A DNA stretch of 6,579 nt from contig JASHRR010001486.1 of NCBI GenBank assembly GCA_030037185.1, positions 1 through 6,579 on the forward strand, given 5' to 3'. The stretch's first letter is position 1. Each line of letters starts with the position of its first letter. A program made the translations under genes and the position numbers. Below are positions 1-5,293 of this stretch, piece after piece. This DNA is from Xanthobacteraceae bacterium. GTDB lineage: Bacteria; Pseudomonadota; Alphaproteobacteria; Rhizobiales; Xanthobacteraceae. The notes beneath the pieces are model-generated. The model did not search any database and had not been told where the DNA came from. It was given only the letters and a program-made list of their open reading frames with translations.

Positions 1-315
1 CTCACCGTCCTTACGGCGCGGCAGCCCGGGGGGCGCAGGACAAATCAACTCAGACCGCGGTCCGGTGGGTCCATCCTCGTGAGCACTCCCCCGGTCAATT
101 CCGATTAGCGCCAAGGGGTAGACGCCATCGAGGCTGGCCACCTCCTCCGCTTCGACAAGCAGATGGCCCTCCGTGGCAATGCCTGGCATTTCGACCAAGA
201 TGGCACCTGCGGAGAACAGAAGCTCATCTGCTGTGGCGACACCAAGCGACTGCTGGTCAACCTGGGCCGAATATATCCAGGGGCCAAGCTGGGGAATGGG
301 GGCGGAGTGGGAGCA
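1..315 (-). CDS. Possible protein-coding fragment of unknown function, runs off the left edge
   Basis: A minus-strand frame is open for 105 codons, from just after an in-frame TGA at 318-316 to base 1. The translation has a natural look: many Ala, Val, Leu, Glu and Gly, no Cys in its central part, and stretches such as VATADELLFSAGAILVEMPG and LLVEAEEVASLDGVYPLALI. No good start is visible. The first in-frame ATG is at 189, with a TTG at 198, and no convincing Shine-Dalgarno sequence precedes either. The complementary plus strand, in the frame that passes 163, is also open and GC3-rich, so the strand choice is uncertain; I prefer minus on amino-acid composition only. I do not recognise a family. 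It may be the 3' part of a larger gene whose beginning was lost. Confidence 0.3.
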
Positions 316-594
316 TCAACCCCCAGGGCTCCAAGGGCGGCAAGCAGACCTACGGGGACTGCGTGTTGGCCTTCCTGGCTGAGACCTCCTCGGACGTGGT
401 CAAGACCACTGACCTACCGGCCCTGGAACGAGATCAGGCGGGACGTAGTGACCCCTGCTTTCAAAGCTTCCCTGGGGGCCATTGGCTGGGCTTACGGCGG
501 GAAGGGCCGAGCAGCAGCGTTCTACCGCTCGGAGGTACTGGCAGAAGCAACGACGGGACGCTCAGTCGCGTCTCCGCTTCGCGTAGCACCGTAG
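312..594 (+). pseudogene. Possible frameshifted coding remnant, unknown function
   Basis: Two adjoining plus-strand frames look like pieces of one protein. From 312 to about 407 the codons are almost all G/C-ended and encode SINPQGSKGGKQTYGDCVLA and then an acidic segment. From about 406 the next frame carries on with YRPWNEIRRDVVTPAFKASL and AIGWAYGGKG, to a stop at 592-594. Neither piece has a convincing start, and joining them needs a frame change near 405-410. I recognise no domain. The reading rests on codon bias and natural composition alone, so it could be a chance open frame in GC-rich DNA. It would be divergent from the minus-strand fragment to its left. Confidence 0.25.
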
Positions 595-602
595 CCGAAG
601 CT

Positions 603-650
603 AATGGGGGGACGAGCGATAGAAGAATAGGTAATAGCTTTCCCCCCATT
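603..650. repeat. 10-bp perfect inverted repeat around 28 nt
   Basis: AATGGGGGGA at 603-612 is the exact reverse complement of TCCCCCCATT at 641-650. The right arm lies inside the left copy of the direct repeat described next. No T-tract follows on either strand, so it is not an obvious intrinsic terminator. Confidence 0.6.
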
Positions 651-719
651 GGAACCTTGGCAGGGTTTATCCGGGCATAGCGATAGAAGAATTAAGAATT
701 GGTAATAGCTTTCCCCCCA
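616..719. repeat. Pair of direct repeats differing by one AAGAATT heptamer
   Basis: Copy 1 (616-648) and copy 2 (680-719) both begin GCGATAGAAGAAT and both end GGTAATAGCTTTCCCCCCA. A 31-nt spacer separates them. Copy 2 is 7 bp longer because it holds two perfect tandem heptamers AAGAATT (687-693 and 694-700), where copy 1 has one imperfect unit. No gene is visible from about 595 to 813. The heptamer variation resembles the short tandemly repeated heptanucleotides known from filamentous cyanobacteria, which is at odds with the proteobacterial look of the rest of the window. That likeness is only a resemblance. Confidence 0.7.
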
Positions 720-813
720 CTTGCCCCCCAGGTTGGCGGGGCGGTATCTTCGGGCGTTGGAGATGAGAGTTCCTCTGTGTGAGTATCTAGGCAGATCGAC
801 GCGGAAAAGGCAG

Positions 814-1002
814 ATGCGCAATTTCCTTGCTGCGCTAAGAAGGTCGTCAGGCACGCTCATTGCGCTCACAGCGCTCGTTATTGTGATTGCGAGCCTGATC
901 GGTCGCGTTCAAAAGCTCGAATTAGACATCAAATTACTGAGGTCGGATTTGGATCGGCCGCGGGTCCAGCCTCTCGCGTCGATCCTCGACGTCCAGCCTT
1001 AG
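814..1002 (+). CDS. Small single-pass membrane protein, hypothetical
   Basis: This 62-residue protein has a short basic N-terminus (MRNFLAALRR), one hydrophobic segment at about residues 14-30 (TLIALTALVIVIASLIG) and a charged, Leu-rich segment at about 31-47 that could form a short coiled coil (VQKLELDIKLLRSDLD). It ends in a Pro/Val/Leu tail and a TAG stop. The topology suggests an inner-membrane anchor with a cytoplasmic or periplasmic helix. I chose ATG 814 because it places a basic start just before the membrane segment; AAAAGG lies only 3 nt upstream, which is close for a ribosome site. An in-frame ATG at 763, directly preceded by GGAG, would add 17 residues. I recognise no family and no partner gene. 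Confidence 0.5.
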   Translation: MRNFLAALRRSSGTLIALTALVIVIASLIGRVQKLELDIKLLRSDLDRPRVQPLASILDVQP

Positions 1003-1155
1003 CGTTGCGCTGAGCAGCTTGGCGTGAGCTGGCAAAGCTGGGGTAGGGCAGTAAAGAGCCCCAAGGGTGGCTGACACAGGCAAAACGCCCTGAAAGTCAG
1101 CATGGGTGGTTGTTGACGGTAATCGTGAGCCGGACACGACCCTGGAGCCTGCCGG

Positions 1156-1263
1156 CAAAACAGTTAACTGATGCCGAAGTACCGCGTTCTCAGCCTCAAG
1201 CCTCATCTTCGACTTGATTGGCGCGGTCAAGACTGCCAGGACGAAATACAGAAGCCCGATCAT
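1156..1263 (-). pseudogene. Truncated DDE-type transposase/integrase, N-terminal remnant
   Basis: The first 36 codons from ATG 1263 read as the start of an insertion-sequence transposase: a hydrophobic opening MIGLLYFVLAVLTAPIKSK, then RLEAENAVLRHQLTVL. The phrase LEAEN-x-LRHQL is characteristic, from memory of the family, of integrase-core transposases common in Bradyrhizobium and relatives (IS3/IS481-like). After LTVL the expected basic continuation and the DDE catalytic domain are missing. The frame stays open to 934, but that part does not look like transposase. No terminal inverted repeats or target duplications were found. It is an inactive scar left by recombination, and its right edge coincides with the start of unrelated plus-strand coding sequence. 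Confidence 0.7.
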
Positions 1264-1349
1264 TCCGCCAGCTCAAGCGATTCCGTCACGTCATCAACTC
1301 GGATGAGGTTTTCGGTACACACACCAGCTACCGGGTCCGGTACTGCGCC

Positions 1350-1574
1350 ATGGGAATGGACGACGCCAGTAAACTGGATACCAGGTTGGAGAAAGAGCCG
1401 GAGACCGATCGCTGTCTGCTGCTGTTCTCGCCGGCCCCGCCGGAGCCGGACGCAGTGATCAAGCAGACCAGTGAGACCGCCGCCTACCGGCACGAATTCG
1501 CCAGCAGCGGTCGCCAGCCGCGGCAGCCACATCATGACAGCGATTGCGTCATCCTCAAGACGCAGTACACGTAG
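1350..1574 (+). CDS. Hypothetical protein, possibly 5'-truncated
   Basis: From ATG 1350 the frame encodes 74 residues to TAG 1572-1574. The open frame extends upstream to about 1218, over the transposase scar, and the segment from about 1264 (RQLKRFRHVINSDEVFGTHT) also looks coding, so the true start may have been lost. About 80 percent of third codon positions from 1350 are G or C, against roughly 64 percent of first positions, which favours this strand over the overlapping minus-strand frame. The product is acidic in its first part (DDASKLDTRLEKEPETD), then has a Pro-rich stretch and a hydrophilic tail. I recognise no domain. It ends 20 bp before the next start, so it could be cotranscribed with the chimeric dipeptidase frame. 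Confidence 0.35.
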   Translation: MGMDDASKLDTRLEKEPETDRCLLLFSPAPPEPDAVIKQTSETAAYRHEFASSGRQPRQPHHDSDCVILKTQYT

Positions 1575-1594
1575 TTTGGCGCGTCCGGGAAGCG

Positions 1595-1954
1595 ATGACG
1601 GAGCGATTACGAATCTTTGATGGACACAACGACTCGGTCCAGCGCATCCGGGAATACCGGCCCGACGGCATCGATTTCTTGGCACGTTCGACCGATGGCG
1701 GAGCGCGCGACCCAGATTGGACCGTCCCCTCCCATATAGATTTGGCGCGTGCATTAGACGGGGGTCTTGTCGGAGGTTTGTTTGCGATGTTCGTCCGGCC
1801 CGAACACCCGCCCGTGAACGACCTGACGGTCACGAAAAACAGCTACGAGGTCCGTCTGGCCGAACCATTGGATACGGCCTACGCCCGACGCCAGACGTGG
1901 GAACTTCTGACTGCTCTGAAACGCCTGGAGGCACGTGCCGAAGGAAGGATTCGC
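1595..1954 (+). pseudogene. M19 (renal-type) membrane dipeptidase, N-terminal fragment fused to a phage gene
   Basis: Residues 1-120 from ATG 1595 match the start of peptidase family M19, zinc enzymes that hydrolyse dipeptides. Visible features are the IFDGHND segment with the His-x-Asp zinc-ligand motif (His11, Asp13), the HIDLARALDGGLVGGLFAMF segment (residues 48-67) and TWELLTALKRLEARAEGRIR (101-120). Family members usually have 320-400 residues; here the match stops after Arg120 and the frame runs straight into terminase sequence. The remaining zinc ligands and the substrate-binding part are absent, so no peptidase activity is expected. GGGAAG at 1587-1592 is a possible but very close ribosome site. 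A TTG at 1544 in the same frame is an alternative start adding 17 residues, but homology begins after 1595. Confidence 0.8.
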
Positions 1955-2493
1955 ACCGCTTATGTGCGCGCCGGTTTCGCGGATACGCCAAGTGCGCTCT
2001 TCAACGGCTCGCGGCTCCGCAATACTCCGGCTTGCCGGGCCCGCATCGACGAATTGATGCGAGAATTCGCCGACGCGGCTAAAGTGAAAGTCGAATTCTT
2101 GCAGGAGCGGCTGCTGGCTATGCTGGACGCTTCACCGCAGGATCTCTTTGACGCCGCCGGCCATCTTAAGCCGATCGTTGACTTGCGCCGGGGTCTCGGC
2201 GCTGCGATCAAGGTCATCAAATTCGATCGCAAAACCGGCAAGTTCAGTGAGATTGTCAGATTGTCCTTGCTGACAAGGTCGCCGTGGCCGGTTTGCTGTT
2301 GCGTTCGATCGGCGCCATCAAGGACGACCAGGGCACCGTCGACTCCATCGACCGTCTCGGCCAACGGCTTAACCGCGCCATTGGTCGGCTCAGCTGCGAC
2401 GATCAGCGTTTGTTGGCAGACGCGATCGACGTTCTCGAAAGCGACCGACCGGCGTCGTCGCTCGGGCGGGGCGGAGAAGACGAGGGGCGATAA
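1955..2493 (+). pseudogene. Phage terminase small subunit, 5'-truncated and frameshifted
   Basis: Terminase small subunits bind phage DNA and hand it to the large subunit for packaging. This remnant begins at AYVRAGFADTPSALFNGSRL, a helix-turn-helix-type region near but not at the N-terminus of terminase_2-like proteins. It continues through the VKVEFLQERLLAMLDASPQD and DLFDAAGHLKPIVDL helices and the FDRKTGKFSEI segment. The frame then shifts. The following frame gives LADKVAVAGLLLRSIGAIKD, RLGQRLNRAIGRLS and DDQRLLADAIDVLE, and stops at TAA 2491-2493. The shift is due to an 8-bp tandem duplication at 2250-2265; without it the two parts join as SEIVLADKVA. About 25 N-terminal residues expected for the family are missing, replaced by the dipeptidase fragment. 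The unshifted frame ends at 2513-2515. Confidence 0.75.
2250..2265. repeat. 8-bp tandem duplication causing the terminase frameshift
   Basis: AGATTGTC occurs twice in a row at 2250-2257 and 2258-2265. Removing one copy restores a continuous and sensible reading frame across the site. Confidence 0.85.
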
Positions 2494-2499
2494 CTGGTT

Positions 2500-2505
2500 A
2501 GGAGG
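2500..2505 (+). promoter_or_regulatory. Orphan Shine-Dalgarno sequence after the terminase remnant
   Basis: AGGAGG lies 6 bp after the terminase stop, where a terminase large-subunit gene would usually begin. No ATG, GTG or TTG follows at a usable distance; the expected place reads GAGCTAAGAGC. The frame that begins there (AKSGAEASRPRRQKAPAAPV) is open to a TGA a little after 2620. This may be the site of a lost start codon, or coincidence. Confidence 0.25.
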
Positions 2506-2577
2506 CCCGAGCTAAGAGCGGCGCAGAAGCATCGCGGCCGCGCAGACAGAAGGCGCCGGCGGCGCCCGTCGCACGGA

Positions 2578-2691
2578 ATGGAGGCGTTCCTCGAAGGGGT
2601 GATTATTTGGACCGGCCGTGCGGATGACTACGGCGTCGATGGTAGACCGGCTCCCTCCAAGCAGTCTTTGGAGGCTAATTGGGGCTGGTGA
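2578..2691 (+). CDS. Possible small hypothetical protein or remnant (37 residues)
   Basis: ATG 2578 opens a 37-codon frame ending at TGA 2689-2691. The product, beginning MEAFLEGVIIWTGRADDYG and ending in EANWGW, has a natural amino-acid mix with three Trp. The frame is open upstream to the terminase stop at 2493, but that part is an Arg-rich run that looks non-coding. No Shine-Dalgarno sequence precedes the ATG. Its end lies 8 bp from the end of the convergent minus-strand transglycosylase gene. A short hairpin (CCTCCAA 2654-2660 with TTGGAGG 2668-2674) lies inside it without a T-tract. I recognise no family; it may be the tail of a degraded gene. Confidence 0.3.
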   Translation: MEAFLEGVIIWTGRADDYGVDGRPAPSKQSLEANWGW

Positions 2692-2699
2692 GCGATCCG

Positions 2700-3539
2700 T
2701 CATCCCGCATACCCTGGACGAAGACCCTTCTCCAATTTCGCCCGAACCATTCCCGTCGCCTCGCCAACGGTGATATCGCCGTCTTTATTCTTATCCAATC
2801 CCTTATTCTGAGTGTACGCTATGGTTCCGTCTTTGAATAAGACATGATCGGAACCAGTTCCGATCGCCGCTGGATAGAGGATCGCCATGTAAACGTCTTC
2901 AAGCGTCTGGAGTTGGCCTTTGTGTGGCGCGAAATAGCTTTTCACATAATCAAGCTGATCCTCGGCGGTCATCGCCGCGAGCGCTTCTGTCGAAGTACCC
3001 AGCGCCTTGGCCGTATTTGGCATGAATTGAATAAGTCCGACCGCGCCGCTTCCGGCAGCATTATTGGCACTCGGGCTGAATGTCTCACCGCTCTCAAACG
3101 CCATCGCCGCCATCAGGAAATCAGGTGCGACATCGATCTCTTTGCATATCGCAATGACTTTTTGTTTGAAATTTTGCGAGACTTTTCCACCCCACGCGAT
3201 TTTATCGTTGGCGGACAATCCCTCTAACGGAGCACCATTGGGCGAACGGTTCGTTAGTTGATTAGTATGCGGTGATCCGGTTGGATGAGTGGCCAGTGTT
3301 GACAACGCAGTGATCGTCGGCCCCAAGGGCTGCACTATCCCGTCTGGGCGTCTGAACTGGAGGATCTTGGATTGAAACTCCTCAATGGCAGCGATCGTGT
3401 GCGAACCACAATAGCCATCTACGCGAAGCAAGAACTGGCCCGCTCCGCGGGCCCGGTTGAGCAATTGCTGCACCAACTTGACGTCACTACGATGATTCGC
3501 TCCTTGCCTTCCGACGGAACCACGGATCCTGCTGTTCAT
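2700..3539 (-). CDS. Peptidoglycan-binding lytic transglycosylase with C-terminal EF-hand
   Basis: This 279-residue protein should cleave the glycan strands of peptidoglycan. Residues about 18-60 are a PG_binding_1-type domain (VKLVQQLLNR, then VDGYCGSHTIAAIEEFQ). Residues about 80-115 form a Thr/Pro/Asn-rich linker. Residues about 118-245 are an SLT-type transglycosylase domain: Glu149 in AFESGETFSP is the likely catalytic acid, and GSGAVGLIQFMPNTAKALG (163-181) is the typical second motif. Residues 249-260 (DKNKDGDITVGE) are a canonical EF-hand calcium loop with ligands at positions 1, 3, 5, 7, 9 and 12. There is no signal peptide, so export needs a holin, a phage tail or a secretion system. 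ATG 3539 is preceded by AGGGAG at 9 nt spacing. The gene follows the DUF5991-like gene by 24 bp and appears intact. Confidence 0.88.
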   Translation of the reverse strand: MNSRIRGSVGRQGANHRSDVKLVQQLLNRARGAGQFLLRVDGYCGSHTIAAIEEFQSKILQFRRPDGIVQPLGPTITALSTLATHPTGSPHTNQLTNRSPNGAPLEGLSANDKIAWGGKVSQNFKQKVIAICKEIDVAPDFLMAAMAFESGETFSPSANNAAGSGAVGLIQFMPNTAKALGTSTEALAAMTAEDQLDYVKSYFAPHKGQLQTLEDVYMAILYPAAIGTGSDHVLFKDGTIAYTQNKGLDKNKDGDITVGEATGMVRAKLEKGLRPGYAG

Positions 3540-3548
3540 GCTGGGTGT

Positions 3549-3554
3549 CTCCCT
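3549..3554 (-). promoter_or_regulatory. Ribosome binding site of the transglycosylase gene
   Basis: AGGGAG on the minus strand lies 9 nt before ATG 3539, inside the 24-bp gap after the upstream gene. It supports this start. Confidence 0.65.
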
Positions 3555-3563
3555 GAGACGATC

Positions 3564-4037
3564 CTACCTTTTTTGAAAATACAGCCCTGTTTTTGACAGC
3601 TTGTCATTTGGCACAATGGCGTCCCATATTGTTCCGATTTGAGTGATATTTTTGACTCCAGTCTTTCTCAACTTAACGAGAACCTCCCCAACTTTGAACT
3701 GCGCAACGCCATAAGCGTTCACAATCTGACCATTGGCATAACTATGAAACAAGATAGAAATCTCACTGGGATTTCCACGAGTGTCGCCGTAAATAACTTC
3801 GTCGGTTTGAAAGCCTTGGATTGTAAGCTTGGCAGGTACAGCAGCCTCGGGAGATATTGTCAACGTGTAAACTTCTACAATCGGAGAGCCGCCAAAACTT
3901 TTGCCATCGTTGTACTTATATTCATAAGTACCTTGCCATATGATATTGATATCGTCTGCTCGAGCGGTCAATATAAGCTGTTGGCATATCGAAAGCAATG
4001 TAAGACAGACAACGGCTATTATGATACGATAATGCAT
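3564..4037 (-). CDS. Exported DUF5991-like protein
   Basis: From ATG 4037 the product has 157 residues. Residues 1-27 are a Sec signal peptide: a basic start, a hydrophobic core (IIIAVVCLTLLSI) and a likely signal-peptidase-I site after Ala-Arg-Ala27. The Cys in LSIC is not in a good lipobox. The mature part starts DDINIIWQGTYEYKYNDGKS and continues with SPIVEVYTLTISPEAAVPAK, LTIQGFQTDEVIYGDTRG and FHSYANGQIVNAYGVAQFK. This pattern of short beta strands matches my memory of DUF5991, whose function is unknown. An in-frame ATG at 4115 would add 26 residues without signal character, so 4037 is preferred, although its ribosome site is weak. The gene lies 24 bp upstream of the transglycosylase gene in the same direction and is AT-rich compared with its surroundings, suggesting transfer. 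Confidence 0.75.
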   Translation of the reverse strand: MHYRIIIAVVCLTLLSICQQLILTARADDINIIWQGTYEYKYNDGKSFGGSPIVEVYTLTISPEAAVPAKLTIQGFQTDEVIYGDTRGNPSEISILFHSYANGQIVNAYGVAQFKVGEVLVKLRKTGVKNITQIGTIWDAIVPNDKLSKTGLYFQKR

Positions 4038-4124
4038 CAATGTGGCAGCTGGAGCCGATCTTTGAAGGACGAGCGAACTCGGGCTCAATCGTGATGTCGG
4101 CATGTATGCGGTCATCTCAAGAAC

Positions 4125-4619
4125 TCATTGCTTGCAAAAAATATTAGAGATGGCTCCAGGACTTCTGCGAAGTGAGGACAGCATTTTACCCATGTTTGAC
4201 TTCTCCAATCGTTCAATCGAGACGGACAAACTCGGTGATTCTACCAGCTGATCGGGAATTTTTTTCCGAGTTCTTTTGCGGCTGCGATGGTATCTAGGTA
4301 CGGCCAAACAGTGGTCCGGCTCGCCCAATACGGACGGCATCGATGTGTCGCGATCCGCTTCGGTTAGGTTCAATGTGATCTCGTTTGGGATGGGATTGGT
4401 GGTCTCGTGCTGACCTGAATAGGCCACCTTGCGCGGCCTTTCTGTTGTTCGCCGATGGGTACCAATACATTGAAAGAATTCAACTGTTTCACTCAAATTA
4501 TCAAATTGAGTGCGCGTTCGCCTATTCCCAGTAGCGGAAGCGGCAGGACGGGAATCTTCGGCCAGCCCAGAGACCAGCTCAGCGCCGAGCAGAGCACGAT
4601 GTAGGAGTAGCGTGAGCAT
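4125..4619 (-). CDS. Hypothetical protein, doubtful
   Basis: A 164-codon minus-strand frame runs from ATG 4619 to TGA 4127-4125. The product is hydrophilic, rich in Arg, Ser and Thr, with a short hydrophobic start (MLTLLLHRALLGAELVSGLA) and a basic centre (RYHRSRKRTRKKI). There is no recognisable domain and no ribosome site before the start. It ends 87 bp upstream of the DUF5991-like start. Two small palindromes lie inside it, TTGAA-AGAA-TTCAA near 4470-4485 and CACTCAA 4490-4496 with TTGAGTG 4506-4512. The open frame is long for chance, but the composition is unconvincing; it may be a degenerate gene or non-coding DNA. Confidence 0.3.
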   Translation of the reverse strand: MLTLLLHRALLGAELVSGLAEDSRPAASATGNRRTRTQFDNLSETVEFFQCIGTHRRTTERPRKVAYSGQHETTNPIPNEITLNLTEADRDTSMPSVLGEPDHCLAVPRYHRSRKRTRKKIPDQLVESPSLSVSIERLEKSNMGKMLSSLRRSPGAISNIFCKQ

Positions 4620-4645
4620 TCGAACCAACAGAAGCAGACCGTCAA

Positions 4646-4801
4646 TTAGTATCTCATTGTCAGGGCGGAGTGACAGTATGTCTCACGAGTTTGCCGCTTC
4701 GGGTCAGGGGCTGCCTTCACGATGACTTTGGCAGCGCGTCCGGTGTACCGGAGATAGCCGCTGATTTGCTGCATCGCCAATGTCGGCAGCCTTTGAGCCA
4801 T
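4646..4801 (-). CDS. Small hypothetical protein (51 residues)
   Basis: ATG 4801 opens a 51-codon frame to TAA 4648-4646. The product is basic and beta/helix-neutral in look, with the segments AMQQISGYLRYTGRAAKVIV and APDPKRQTRETYCHSALTMR. It lies 53 bp downstream of the 141-residue gene in the same orientation. An in-frame TGA three codons upstream of the ATG limits it. There is no clear ribosome site. Part of its coding sequence (PDPKR) is the 13-bp element that recurs near 5685, so this may be a repeat-derived remnant and not a gene. I recognise no family. Confidence 0.3.
   Translation of the reverse strand: MAQRLPTLAMQQISGYLRYTGRAAKVIVKAAPDPKRQTRETYCHSALTMRY
4694..4706. repeat. 13-bp element CCGCTTCGGGTCA, copy 1
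   Basis: The same 13 bases occur in the same orientation at 5679-5691. The flanks differ. Similar TGACCCGAAGCGG sequences are, from memory, frequent in degraded intergenic regions of Bradyrhizobium genomes. Confidence 0.45.
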
Positions 4802-4854
4802 AAACGGTCATGGTGCTCCATGGCACAACTGCGCCATGTGCGCTGACGATGCGA

Positions 4855-5280
4855 CTACGCGTTCCCCCAAGTTGAGCCGTCGTAGGTATAGATGAATTCG
4901 CAGTCGCCCCACTTCGCATGCCCATGCGCATCAGCGAGCGCTTCCTGGAACCCGCATACTTGCATGCCCTGCTTCATCGTGCCCCCAACTTCCTGCACAA
5001 CCCCGGCAATCACCCATCCCGCGCCATCCCATCGCAGAACCCTCTCCAAATTTGGAACCTTCTGCGATCTCACGCCGGTCTGGTGCCAAAGTTGACCGAC
5101 AGACGGAGCGGGCGGCGCGATGAAGCTGACAATCATTTCAGGAAAAGGAGGGATGGCCTCTTGCTTCATGCCCGGCCTGCCGCCGCTCATACGGATCTGG
5201 AATCGACCGTCCTCGCCATAAACGGCATAAAGTGTCGGCTTCAAAAAAGCGGGAAGCGGGGGAATTAGTACGGGTATCAT
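4855..5280 (-). CDS. Hypothetical protein with two W/Y-DG-x-x-W motifs, possibly phage-structural
   Basis: The frame encodes 141 residues from ATG 5280 to TAG 4857-4855. It starts with a Pro-rich hydrophobic segment (MIPVLIPPLPAFLKPTLYAV) and contains FPEMIVSFIAPPAPSVGQLW in the middle. Two similar motifs follow, WDGAGW (84-89) and YDGSTW (133-138), each preceded by a hydrophobic strand. Such aromatic DG-x-x-W motifs recur in beta-rich tail-fibre and carbohydrate-binding proteins, but I cannot assign a family. It starts 13 bp after the stop of the 60-residue gene and is probably translated from the same message; the ribosome site is weak (AAGCAG next to the ATG). Base composition is intermediate between the AT-rich block to the left and the GC-rich block to the right. 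Confidence 0.55.
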   Translation of the reverse strand: MIPVLIPPLPAFLKPTLYAVYGEDGRFQIRMSGGRPGMKQEAIPPFPEMIVSFIAPPAPSVGQLWHQTGVRSQKVPNLERVLRWDGAGWVIAGVVQEVGGTMKQGMQVCGFQEALADAHGHAKWGDCEFIYTYDGSTWGNA

Positions 5281-5293
5281 CTGCTTAACGCGT

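Noticed and set aside
105..287. Minus-strand frame of 60 codons
   Set aside because: It overlaps the more protein-like frame 315-1 on the same strand and has a Ser/Arg/Pro-rich shadow composition.
1260..1754. Minus-strand frame of 164 codons
   Set aside because: It overlaps the dipeptidase start and the plus-strand frame at 1350-1574; third-position GC favours the plus strand.
1960..2364. Minus-strand frame of 134 codons
   Set aside because: It is antisense to the clearly recognisable terminase sequence.
2552..2566. Perfect GGCGCC-GGC-GGCGCC hairpin
   Set aside because: No T-tract follows on either strand, and it lies in a generally GC-rich run, so no terminator is called.
2654..2674. CCTCCAA/TTGGAGG hairpin after the transglycosylase gene
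   Set aside because: A 7-bp stem without a T-tract is too weak for an intrinsic terminator call.
2512..2703. Minus-strand frame of 63 codons whose ATG overlaps the transglycosylase stop (ATGA)
   Set aside because: The overlap is suggestive, but the product is Arg/Pro/Ala-rich without natural character, and the plus-strand frame at 2578-2691 looks better.
3639..4094. Plus-strand frame of 151 codons
   Set aside because: It is antisense to the DUF5991-like gene, which has a signal peptide and recognisable motifs.
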